Shown here: piece by piece, positions 24,139 through 31,768 of the stretch
Layout: every line of letters begins with the position of its first letter
Position numbering within the stretch: position 1 is the stretch's first letter
Origin: Nitrospiraceae bacterium
GTDB lineage: Bacteria > Nitrospirota > Thermodesulfovibrionia > UBA6902
Assembly: GCA_003599025.1 (NCBI GenBank)
Contig: QZIL01000034.1
Location: forward strand, 1 to 58,385
Length of the DNA stretch: 58,385 nucleotides
Reading direction: 5' to 3'
The notes under the pieces: generated by a model
Database searches by the model: none
What the model saw: only the letters and a program-made list of their open reading frames with translations
Told to the model about the DNA's origin: nothing
Program-made: the position numbers and the translations under genes

Positions 24139-25581
24139 TTATTTGAACTCCCAATACTTCCACTTAAGGTACTCGTTGACTGCATTCGCTGCCCTCCTTC
24201 CTGCCCCCATGGCGAGAATAACAGTTGCAGAGCCTGTAACAATGTCTCCGCCTGCAAAGACCCCTGGCTTCGAGGTCATTCCTGACCCTTCCTCTGCAAC
24301 TATATAGCCCTTTCTGTTGATCATTAAATCCGGCACTGTCTTTGTCAGTATCGGATTGGCCCTGGTCCCGAGTGCCGGGATTGCCACGTCTATTTCAATC
24401 TGGAACTCGCTCCCTTTTACCGGGACCGGCCTTCTCCTGCCTGTTTCATCAGGCTCACCGAGTTCCATCTTTATACACTCAACTGCACAGACATTCCCCT
24501 TGCCATCATCAACGAATCCTGCAGGATTTGTGAGCAGTACGAACTCTATTCCCTCCTCATGCGCGTGGTGCACCTCTGCCTTCCTTGCCGGCATCTCTGC
24601 CTCGGAACGCCGGTAAATGAGATAGACCTTCTCAGCTCCAAGCCTTAAGGCCACCCTTGCAGAATCCATTGCCACGTTGCCGCCACCCAGGACCGCCACC
24701 CTTTTGCCCACCTTTATAGGGGTGTCATACTCCGGAAAGAGATAGGCCTTCATTAGATTGGCCCTGGTCAGATATTCATTCGCAGAACAGACCCCGTTGA
24801 GGTTCTCCCCCGGTATCCCGAGGAACATGGGCAGCCCTGCGCCAATACAGATAAAACATGAATCATATCCCCGTCCGTTCATCAGTTCGTCAATCGTATA
24901 GAGTTTCCCTATCACTGCATTCGGCACGAATTCCACACCAAGTTTTGTTATATACTCAACCTCCCGTTCAACGATCGCCTTGGGAAGCCTGAACTCCGGG
25001 ATGCCATAGATCAGCACCCCACCGGGTTTGTGCAGGGCCTCAAATAAAGTGACATGATGCCCGGACTTTGCCAGGTCAACAGCACATGTCAGGCCGCCGG
25101 GACCTGATCCTATTACAGCCACTTTTCTGCCGGTGGACCTCGGTCTTTCCGGAATTTTCATGTCGCCGTTTGCGGCCTCATAATCAGCAACAAACCTCTC
25201 GAGATTCCCTATCGCAACCGGCTTGCCCTTTTTCCCCATGAGACAGCGGGACTCACACTGGAGTTCCTGGGGACATACCCTTCCACAGACCGCAGGCAGT
25301 GCGTTCCGCTCCTTGACCTTGTAGCAGGCATCAAGGTACCTCCGCTCTTTTATGAGACCGATAAAGCCGGGGATGTCCACTCCGACCGGGCAGCCCTCCC
25401 TGCAGGGGCCGTTTTTGCAGCTCAGGCATCTGCCCGCTTCTTCAAATGCCTCTTCAGGAGAATATCCATAAGGGACCTCCCTGAAATTCCTTGCCCTGAC
25501 CAGAGGCGGCTGCTCCCTCATCTCCACTCTCTCTTTTGTTTTACTCTCCTCTGTCATAGTTGCCATTTTACTTACCCCCAT
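24139..25581 (-). CDS. nfnB: NfnB / GltD-like NADPH-binding flavoprotein
   Basis: This protein of about 480 residues has two N-terminal 4Fe-4S clusters (CLSCKNGPCREGCP; CGRVCPQELQCESRC). Two Rossmann folds follow: FAD site VAVIGSGPGGLTCA, second dinucleotide site VAVLGGGNVAMDSARVA, and a final FAGGDIVTGSATV. This is the glutamate-synthase small-chain fold, and pairing with nfnA identifies NfnB rather than GltD. NfnAB couples NADH, NADPH and ferredoxin by flavin-based electron bifurcation. ATG codons at 25581 and 25566 are both possible; the first overlaps nfnA by 14 bp, and the second has GGGGGT upstream. Confidence 0.88.
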   Translation of the reverse strand: MGVSKMATMTEESKTKERVEMREQPPLVRARNFREVPYGYSPEEAFEEAGRCLSCKNGPCREGCPVGVDIPGFIGLIKERRYLDACYKVKERNALPAVCGRVCPQELQCESRCLMGKKGKPVAIGNLERFVADYEAANGDMKIPERPRSTGRKVAVIGSGPGGLTCAVDLAKSGHHVTLFEALHKPGGVLIYGIPEFRLPKAIVEREVEYITKLGVEFVPNAVIGKLYTIDELMNGRGYDSCFICIGAGLPMFLGIPGENLNGVCSANEYLTRANLMKAYLFPEYDTPIKVGKRVAVLGGGNVAMDSARVALRLGAEKVYLIYRRSEAEMPARKAEVHHAHEEGIEFVLLTNPAGFVDDGKGNVCAVECIKMELGEPDETGRRRPVPVKGSEFQIEIDVAIPALGTRANPILTKTVPDLMINRKGYIVAEEGSGMTSKPGVFAGGDIVTGSATVILAMGAGRRAANAVNEYLKWKYWEFK

Positions 25582-26398
25582 TCATTTTCCCGCCGCACAT
25601 GGCCGTATGTTCCTCCGGAATATAGGCCTGCAGCCTCTTCATAAGCAGATCAAAATCCACCAGATGTCCATCAAATTCAGGACCGTCCACACATGTGTAC
25701 TTTGTCTCTCCCCCGATTTCCACCCTGCACCCGCCGCACATCCCGGTTGCATCGATCATGATGGAATTCAGACTGACTATGGTTTTGACATTGTATGTTG
25801 CAGTCGTCCTGCATACGAACTTCATCATGACTGCAGGCCCTATTGCTACTACCAGGTCAACCTTCTCACTGCTCAGGATATCTTCAAGCGGGACGGTTAC
25901 TACCGCCTTTGTACCGCAGGATCCGTCATCCGTAGTGATAATCAGATCATCTGATACGCGTCGCATCTTTTCTTCCCAGAACAGGATTGATTTTGACCTC
26001 GCGCCGATGATGGATGTGACCTTGTTGCCTGCCTCTTTCAGCGCCCTTGCTATCGGATAAACAGGTGCGATGCCAACACCGCCGCCCACACATACGACCC
26101 TGCCGAAATTATCAATGTGAGAATGATTGCCGAGAGGTCCGATGACGTCGGTTATATAATCCCCCTCGTTAAAGGTCCCCAGGTGATGCGTGGTCTTGCC
26201 GACCTTCTGAAAGACGGTTGTAATCGTGCCTCTGCCTCTGTCGAAATCAGCGATGGTCAGAGGTATCCTCTCTCCCTGCTCATGGGTCCTGAGTATGAAG
26301 AAATTGCCCGCCCTCGCCTTTTGAGCGATATCTCCTGCTTCGATATCGAACAGGGTTATCTGCTCTGACAGGTCTTCTTTTTTCAAGATCTTATACAT
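25568..26398 (-). CDS. nfnA: NfnA, NAD-binding ferredoxin reductase subunit
   Basis: This 276-residue protein has an FAD-binding beta-barrel (about 1-100, ERIPLTIADFD), a nucleotide domain with VVCVGGGVGIAPVYPIARAL, and a C-terminal 2Fe-2S segment (MIDATGMCGGCRV with a third Cys in KYTCVDGPEFDGH). In NfnA that cluster is held by one Asp and three Cys, and the Asp is present. The chosen ATG at 26396-26398 gives MYKILKKEDLSE and the family's usual length; the longer frame adds an unrelated N-terminus. It is the first gene of the electron-transfer operon. A regulatory element lies 98-147 bases upstream. Confidence 0.88.
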   Translation of the reverse strand: MYKILKKEDLSEQITLFDIEAGDIAQKARAGNFFILRTHEQGERIPLTIADFDRGRGTITTVFQKVGKTTHHLGTFNEGDYITDVIGPLGNHSHIDNFGRVVCVGGGVGIAPVYPIARALKEAGNKVTSIIGARSKSILFWEEKMRRVSDDLIITTDDGSCGTKAVVTVPLEDILSSEKVDLVVAIGPAVMMKFVCRTTATYNVKTIVSLNSIMIDATGMCGGCRVEIGGETKYTCVDGPEFDGHLVDFDLLMKRLQAYIPEEHTAMCGGKMNGGK

Positions 26399-26495
26399 TC
26401 CCTTATGCCTCCTCTCCCGGTTATGTTTACCCGCCTGTTTTAAACCACTGACAGCTATCTTCCTTAGCTTGATTGTCAGATAATTGCACTGCACT

Positions 26496-26545
26496 GTAAA
26501 TCGAAGGAAAAATGAAGGTTTTGATGAAGAGATTTCTTATCCCGG
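26496..26545 (-). promoter_or_regulatory. Upstream element shared with the NarL-type regulator gene (operon copy)
   Basis: These 50 bp align gap-free with 27411-27460 at 36 of 50 positions. Both start GTAAATCGA and end ATTTCTTATNCCGG. The core AAGAGATTTCTT is a near-palindrome. It lies upstream of nfnA in the same orientation as its partner, so a shared regulator or promoter architecture is likely. Confidence 0.6.
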
Positions 26546-26628
26546 CCTAGGATGTTTTTCTTATGGAAGATATAGGGAATTTACTTATGGTTGGAATTTG
26601 CCTGTTCTTGAATCTTGACGCCTAAATC

Positions 26629-26658
26629 ATGTGGGGGCGGGATGACCCCGCCCCTACA
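26629..26658 (-). terminator. G+C-rich hairpin after the NarL-type gene
   Basis: GTGGGGGCGGG and CCCCGCCCCTAC surround a four-base loop ATGA, forming a very stable stem adjoining the stop codon of the regulator gene at 26659. There is no long U-tract, so termination efficiency is uncertain. Confidence 0.55.
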
Positions 26659-27339
26659 TCAGTAAATCGCCTTGACCGCATGGATGAACACATCGTGCGT
26701 GCCCTTTAACTGCAATTTGATCTTGATGTGCTCTATATACGTTTCAACGGTCTTGACGCTGAGGTTCAGGCGCTCCGCTATCTCATGTTTTTTCAGGCCC
26801 TGTCCTATAAGCTGATAGACTTCCAGCTCGCGGTTGCTGAGCGGCTTTGCAGGAGCGTCAATGCCTTCAAATCTGTTTCTGGCAAATTTGTGGAGTAGCT
26901 GTACATTTAATTTATCACTGACATAAATGTCCCCGTTCAGGACCGTCCTTATTGCCGACAGCAGTTGCCTGGAGGACTCCTGCTTCATTATATAGCCCCT
27001 TGCCCCGGCTTTGAGGCAGCGTTCGGCATATGTGGCTTCATCATGCATTGAGAGCACCAGCACCATTATACCCGGATTTGAATAAGTAAGGTTCTCTATA
27101 AGCCTGATGCCGCTGCCGTCTCCAAGGCTGATATCAACTATCGCAATATCAGGTTTCCCCTCTGAAACAGCATGAAATGCATCCGTAACATTGTCCGCCT
27201 CCCCGCATATCAGCAGGTCTTCTTCACTATTAATAAGGTGTGAAAGCCCTTCTCGCAATATTGCGTGGTCGTCGACTATAAAGACACTGTGCTTTTTTAT
27301 TCTGTTCTCCACCTCGATTGCGACCATGGCGTTGTCCAT
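26659..27339 (-). CDS. NarL/FixJ-type response regulator
   Basis: This 226-residue protein has a receiver domain (about 15-130; VDDHAILREG, phospho-acceptor Asp in IVDISLGDGSG, Lys in IMKQESS) and a LuxR-type helix-turn-helix (about 160-220; LSNRELEVYQLIGQGLKKHEIAERLNLSVKTVETYIEHI). It would bind palindromic sites on phosphorylation. No partner kinase lies beside it. A perfect palindrome ATAAGAAATTTCTTAT occurs about 100 bases upstream of its start, and a related site precedes nfnA, suggesting autoregulation plus control of the electron-transfer operon. AGGTGG precedes the ATG. Confidence 0.92.
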   Translation of the reverse strand: MDNAMVAIEVENRIKKHSVFIVDDHAILREGLSHLINSEEDLLICGEADNVTDAFHAVSEGKPDIAIVDISLGDGSGIRLIENLTYSNPGIMVLVLSMHDEATYAERCLKAGARGYIMKQESSRQLLSAIRTVLNGDIYVSDKLNVQLLHKFARNRFEGIDAPAKPLSNRELEVYQLIGQGLKKHEIAERLNLSVKTVETYIEHIKIKLQLKGTHDVFIHAVKAIY

Positions 27340-27410
27340 TGCGCCACCTTTCCCCCGGAGTTGCCGGGGTCATTTACCTCAATTAAATTGTGGGACAAAT
27401 CCGGGGCCAT

Positions 27411-27460
27411 GTAAATCGATAGAAGATGGTAGGATTAATATAAGAAATTTCTTATGCCGG
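27411..27460 (-). promoter_or_regulatory. Palindrome-containing element upstream of the NarL-type gene
   Basis: This contains the perfect 16-bp palindrome ATAAGAAATTTCTTAT at 27440-27455. The whole 50-bp block is homologous to 26496-26545. It lies 72-121 bases upstream of the regulator's start codon, a plausible operator position. Confidence 0.6.
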
Positions 27461-27496
27461 ATTAAGTAATATTCCCTACACCAGGAGTCTATAACC

Positions 27497-27919
27497 CTAA
27501 ATGAAAGTTACTTTTCTGGTTGCGGAGGTTACAACATAAAAACGCTCATTGTTGCTTTGTGTGTCTGCAGGGATCACAAAAAAGCCAGGGCGGTTCGGGG
27601 AAAAGCCCTGAGAAAACCCGATGACAGTCTCACCGTCAGCAAACTCTATCCGGACCTTCCGCCCCCCTCCGGGAACAACGTCAGTATATTCTTCCTTTCG
27701 GTCCCTATTGCCCTCGAAATCCTTGACAAAAAAGAGGGCCTTCAAATCCTCAACATCAATTGTAACTATATCTCCATCGAGCAATGTCAGATGAAAACTC
27801 TTCTTGTTGGGGAAAAAATCAGCAGTTGTACCCTTCTTTAAAGTACCGTCCTTGAACCTTGCCACTACCTTATTGAGTATCAATTCGCCCCTCTTATTGA
27901 AATTTAAGACTCGTTGCAA
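27497..27919 (-). CDS. Conserved hypothetical beta-rich protein
   Basis: The longest reading is 140 residues from a TTG at 27919. A second TTG at 27883, four bases behind GAGGGG, gives MILNKVVARFKDGTLKKGTT and looks the better start. The sequence VVARFKDGTLKKGTTADFFPNKKSFHL is typical of small proteins that occur alone or behind PilZ-like domains in anaerobic bacteria (I recall DUF6982, not certain). Later segments IVTIDVEDLKALFFVKDFEG and VRIEFADGETVIGFSQGF also look conserved. No catalytic motif is visible. Confidence 0.7.
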   Translation of the reverse strand: MQRVLNFNKRGELILNKVVARFKDGTLKKGTTADFFPNKKSFHLTLLDGDIVTIDVEDLKALFFVKDFEGNRDRKEEYTDVVPGGGRKVRIEFADGETVIGFSQGFSPNRPGFFVIPADTQSNNERFYVVTSATRKVTFI

Positions 27920-28035
27920 GACACATGTTGCTTCTCTGCACTTATTTTACATATATTTTCGGAATAAACTACTCAATCTTTAGAAATAGAGTTTATGCAG
28001 ACACACCACGAAACCTGCAGAACAGGACAGCAAGG

Positions 28036-28410
28036 TCAATATATAGACCTCATCCTTCCGGTCCTTCTGTCAATAATTACTTTGTCTATCAGATTGCCCC
28101 GCCTGTCCCTGATCTCAGCCTCAAAATAAAACCTTCTCTCTCTGAGATTGCCTATTTTAACGTCGCCCTGAAAATAATCCCTTAGCATCCTGTGCGCTTC
28201 TGCTTCATCCATGACAGTGCTCTTCTCTCCGTAGCGTCCTTTCCCGGGTCGTCCGTAAGGATTCCTTTCATCACCTGCAAAAGCCTCTGATTGTGTCAGG
28301 ACATCAAAGGGAACAGAGTGCACGCGGTCCCGGCTCCCTGCTTCCGCGCTCATGTATGCAGTAAGAATTATGGCAGTTGTCAGATTCCATATAAATACCT
28401 TTATAGTCAC
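28036..28410 (-). CDS. Exported PepSY-like protein
   Basis: This 124-residue protein has a signal sequence (about 1-24, ending MSAEAGS). The C-terminal half reads EAEAHRMLRDYFQG, then KIGNLRERRFYFEAEIRDRRGNLIDKVIIDRRTGRMRSIY. That resembles a PepSY-type fold, with one helix and strands ending in a D-x-x-T-G turn. It probably acts in the periplasm. The neighbour upstream also encodes a small exported protein. Confidence 0.65.
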   Translation of the reverse strand: MTIKVFIWNLTTAIILTAYMSAEAGSRDRVHSVPFDVLTQSEAFAGDERNPYGRPGKGRYGEKSTVMDEAEAHRMLRDYFQGDVKIGNLRERRFYFEAEIRDRRGNLIDKVIIDRRTGRMRSIY

Positions 28411-28504
28411 CGGTGACTGCCTCCGTTCCCTTTTTCAGTGTTATGTCCTGCTGATATTCATTCAATTATAGAATGCGCCGTATCTCAGGTCAATGCAGCC
28501 GCTC

Positions 28505-28885
28505 CTACCTGCGCCTGTCATCGTTATGATGCCGGCGTGAATCCCTGTGAGAATCCCTATGACCCCGTCCATCATTATGGCGGTCCCAACCATGACGGCA
28601 ATCTCTGTCATGATCTCTGTGTCTGTGCATTCTCTTATGCTTCGGCTGAACATAGACCACCTTTGTCCTTTCAATATAACGAGGAGGAAAAGCATAATCA
28701 TAGGCCCGGGCATGGTGTGCCGCCTCATGTGCTATAGCATGCATAACAGGTATCCCCATCAGGACCATGCCAGCTGTCAGCGCTACCGCTGACTCCCTGT
28801 TCATGGCCTCGGCCCCGGTGTTGCCAATGACCAGAAAAGCAGCGGCCACCATTATAATGACAGTTATTGTTATCAACTTTTTCAT
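28505..28885 (-). CDS. Exported His/Arg/Asp-rich protein
   Basis: This 126-residue protein has a signal/transmembrane start MKKLITITVIIMVAAAFLVIG and a second hydrophobic stretch (ALTAGMVLMGIPVMHAIAH). The C-terminal 45 residues are almost only His, Arg, Asp and Gly (HRHRDHDRDCRHGWDRHN). The tail may bind metal ions. AGGAGAT-type ribosome binding sequence precedes the ATG. No family is recognised. Confidence 0.65.
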   Translation of the reverse strand: MKKLITITVIIMVAAAFLVIGNTGAEAMNRESAVALTAGMVLMGIPVMHAIAHEAAHHARAYDYAFPPRYIERTKVVYVQPKHKRMHRHRDHDRDCRHGWDRHNDGRGHRDSHRDSRRHHNDDRRR

Positions 28886-28912
28886 ATCATATCTCCTTTC
28901 ATTTGTCTGATG

Positions 28913-28946
28913 GACCTGACAGCCTCAATAAGGCTGCATGCAGGTC
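28913..28946 (-). promoter_or_regulatory. Two-tier hairpin in the leader of the His-rich gene
   Basis: GACCTG (28913-28918) pairs with CAGGTC (28941-28946). Inside, CAGCCT (28920-28925) pairs with AGGCTG (28931-28936) around a CAATA loop. It lies 28-61 bases upstream of the start codon at 28885, so it may be a leader RNA structure or an operator. Confidence 0.4.
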
Positions 28947-29144
28947 ATACATCATTTGCATACAATGTGCTCTATGGACACCCCCTTTCTTTTGCTTCGT
29001 GGACTTTTTTCTGTTCGTCATGATTAAAGGGTACACAATCGATATGAACTGACAGTGAAGGGATTATGAACAATTGTGAAGGGATTAATGGATAAAATCT
29101 ATTTTAAATAATGCGGATGTTGAATAATTAATTGTTTTTCGAAT

Positions 29145-29269
29145 CATTAAACGCATTTTCAATCAAGGTCAGGATGCATATTATAATTCATAATCATATG
29201 CATAATATGATAATAAAATAATCGAGTTAAATAAATTATTTTTCAATGTCTGCATTGTTTGGATTAAAG
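29145..29269 (-). repeat. 124-bp dispersed intergenic repeat, copy B
   Basis: This is the inverted partner of 16214-16337, with about 22 mismatches by eye. Its beginning overlaps the stop codon of the histidine kinase gene (CTT TAA TCC). The two copies face each other across 12.8 kb and could support inversion of the intervening block. Confidence 0.75.
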
Positions 29270-30610
29270 AGGTAGAATTACAGTGAATGAAGAACCCCTG
29301 CCATATACACTCTGCACATCCACTTGCCCTCCATGCGCCTCAACGAGTTCCCGCACAATGGTGAGTCCGAGTCCGAGGCCGCCGTCTTTGCCTTTATAGA
29401 ACCGTTCAAAGACAAACGGGAGGTCCTTATGTTCTATTCCGCAGCCGCTGTCGATGACTTCTATAGCTGCGTCCTCATTTCTCCTCTCCGACTTGATAAG
29501 GACATGGCCTCCCTTTGAGGTTGCCTTTAAAGCATTACTGAGGAGATTCATGATGATCTGGCTGAGCCTGTCAGGATCGGCACTGGCAGCAAGACCGTCC
29601 TCACACCGGATTTCAAGGTCGACTCCTTTTTCTTCAAAAGTCTGCCGGAATCTCCCGGCAATGTTGCCCAGAAACGCAGCCAGCTCAACCTCCCGCTTAC
29701 GCAGTGTCAGGCTGCTCGCCTCCGCCCTTGCAAGTTCCTCAATACCTTCCAGTATGGTCATCAGCCTTTTTATCTCCGCATACAGCGAGTCGAGATGTTC
29801 CCTGTCTGCCGGTATAAGACCGTCCATCATACCCTCAAGCTCTCCGCGAATAATACTCATCGGTGTCCTAAGTTCGTGTGCGATGTTTGATGTGATTTTC
29901 TTTCTGAGGGATTCCTGCGTTTCAAGGGTCTGCGCCATCCTGTTAAAGGCGTCGGAAAGCATGCCGATTTCGTCTCTGCCCGGAATTGCCACCCGTTTCT
30001 TCAGGTTCCCCTCACTGATTGCGGTAACACCTTCAGTGAGCCTCTGCACCGGCCTGGTAAGCTTCTTAGAGAATACAAGACTCAGGAAAATTGCACTTCC
30101 GCCAAGGAGCAGCAGCGAGAGCAGAAGCATCATGTTTGATCGGTGTATGAAAAGAGATTCTTTTGCCGGACGAAGCAGGCTAACTTCCAGCTGACCGATT
30201 TCATTGCCTCCCAGAAAGAGGGCATAAGGGACAAATCTGCCGCCGGTCTCCTGCTTCCGGGGTTCGGACAGTGCTGCCACCCTCTTTTTTATCAGAGGAG
30301 AGAGGGAGTCAACTGCCAGGCCGGTATCAATTACAAGACTGCCATCTTTATCATAGAGCCTCACATCAAATCCAAGCATCAGTGCCCACACAGTGTCCTC
30401 AATCACCCTGTCCCGCTCCCAGCCTGAATATTTCTCATAGGTGCTTTCAAGTGAGGCGGTTACCCAGTAGACCCTGTCCTCCATTTCACCCTCAAGATAC
30501 TTCCTGAAATCAGATATCATCAGCTCACGTAAAAGCAGTGCTGATGAAAGTGCTATGAGAGAAACCGAGGCAAGGAGAAGAAAATATTTTATCCAGAGGC
30601 TTCTAAACAT
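29264..30610 (-). CDS. Membrane sensor histidine kinase (HAMP type)
   Basis: From ATG 30610 the protein is 448 residues. It has an N-terminal membrane helix (WIKYFLLLASVSLIALSSALL), a periplasmic sensor of about 120 residues, and a second helix (MMLLLSLLLLGGSAIFLSLVF). HAMP (TRPVQRLTEGVTAISEGN), HisKA with NIAHELRTPMSIIRGE, and a catalytic domain with N-box NLLSNALKA and GLGLGLTIVRELVEAHGG follow. The ATG overlaps the regulator's stop by 8 bp (ATGTTTAG), showing translational coupling and a true pair. Confidence 0.93.
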   Translation of the reverse strand: MFRSLWIKYFLLLASVSLIALSSALLLRELMISDFRKYLEGEMEDRVYWVTASLESTYEKYSGWERDRVIEDTVWALMLGFDVRLYDKDGSLVIDTGLAVDSLSPLIKKRVAALSEPRKQETGGRFVPYALFLGGNEIGQLEVSLLRPAKESLFIHRSNMMLLLSLLLLGGSAIFLSLVFSKKLTRPVQRLTEGVTAISEGNLKKRVAIPGRDEIGMLSDAFNRMAQTLETQESLRKKITSNIAHELRTPMSIIRGELEGMMDGLIPADREHLDSLYAEIKRLMTILEGIEELARAEASSLTLRKREVELAAFLGNIAGRFRQTFEEKGVDLEIRCEDGLAASADPDRLSQIIMNLLSNALKATSKGGHVLIKSERRNEDAAIEVIDSGCGIEHKDLPFVFERFYKGKDGGLGLGLTIVRELVEAHGGQVDVQSVYGRGSSFTVILPL

Positions 30611-31301
30611 CTTTCTTACCCGAAAATCTGTATCCCACACCGTATATGGTAACAATGAATGAAGGCTCCCTGGGATCGTCTTCTATCTTCTGCCGGATGT
30701 TTTTGATATGGGCATCAATGCTTCTCTCATATCCCTCAAACTGGTACCCCAAGGCCTTTTCAATAAGCTCTTCTCTTGTAAATACCTTGCCCGGATAAGA
30801 CGCAAGAGTATTTAATACCCTGAATTCCGTTGGGGTGAGTTTTAATGAGAGCCCTTTCTTTTTCGCTTCATAAGTCTGTCCATCGATGAGCAGGGCCCCG
30901 CTGTTGTAACTCGCCGGGACAGCTGAAGCCATGTCTTCTTTCTTTGCCCTTTTCAGTACGGCCCTGACTCTGTAAACCAGTTCCCTTGGACTGAAGGGCT
31001 TGACAACATAATCATCAGCACCAAGGGCAAACCCTGCCACCCTTTCCTCTTCCGAGGACTTGGAGGTGAGCATGATAATAGGGATATCAGCGATATCTTT
31101 CAGGTCCTGACACACCTCCTCACCGGAGGTGTCAGGCAGCATCAGGTCAAGAATTACTGCTGCGGGGATTTCTTTCATCACCGCATCCACAGCGTCCCTG
31201 CCTCTTTCAAAATGCATGACCCTGAACCCGGCACCTTCAAGGTATGCCTTTACCACACGGGCGATTTTCCTGTCATCTTCAACAAGAAAGATTGACTGCA
31301 T
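30603..31301 (-). CDS. OmpR-type response regulator
   Basis: This 232-residue protein has a receiver (LVEDDRKIARVV, phospho-acceptor Asp in VILDLMLPDTSG, Lys in VVKPFSPRE) and a winged-helix DNA-binding domain (LTPTEFRVLNTLASYPGKVFTREELIEKALGYQ, IDAHIKNIRQKIEDDP, IYGVGYRFS). It is first in a two-gene operon with the histidine kinase. The signal and targets are unknown. Confidence 0.95.
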   Translation of the reverse strand: MQSIFLVEDDRKIARVVKAYLEGAGFRVMHFERGRDAVDAVMKEIPAAVILDLMLPDTSGEEVCQDLKDIADIPIIMLTSKSSEEERVAGFALGADDYVVKPFSPRELVYRVRAVLKRAKKEDMASAVPASYNSGALLIDGQTYEAKKKGLSLKLTPTEFRVLNTLASYPGKVFTREELIEKALGYQFEGYERSIDAHIKNIRQKIEDDPREPSFIVTIYGVGYRFSGKKDV

Positions 31302-31458
31302 CAGCCGTCCTCCTCTTTCCCGCCAATAAGATTTTTCTCCTCTACATCATATCATTCATTATCAAAATCTGAAAGTTTAATAAATCATGGGCCGGCCTTT
31401 TGAACTTCATTGATAATTCAGGCCCGGGCCAAACGAATAAATGACTTACAGGTATTGC

Positions 31459-31639
31459 AGAACCTGTCTTAAAATTGATCTTTATAATAAGAAGACCGAA
31501 TGTCATTCCCCGACTTGATCGGGGAATCCAGTATTTTTAAAATTATAGTTCTCTGTTTTCACTGGGACAACGTCTGGATGCCCGCTTACTACATGCGGGC
31601 ATGACAGTCTATAGTATTTCAATTATGAGATCGGTTCCC
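31459..31639. repeat. MITE-like element, copy 1 (degenerate)
   Basis: The ends AGAACCTGTCTTAAAATTGA and, inverted, TCAATTATGAGATCGGTTCC are degenerate terminal inverted repeats. Internally it contains the GTCATTCCCC/GGGGAAT and TGCCCGC/GCGGGCA hairpins found, in inverse order, in the element at 42821-42975. It encodes nothing and occupies the gap between the OmpR regulator and the next gene. Confidence 0.65.
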
Positions 31640-31768
31640 GATATTTTATTTAATACGTTCTGTTATACTCGAAATAACTACATACGGTATAACTAACCGC
31701 ACTATAAAAAACTATTTTCTGGAAGGTTATTTCCCGCAACTTATAAAAGTCGGATTTAACATAACGCA

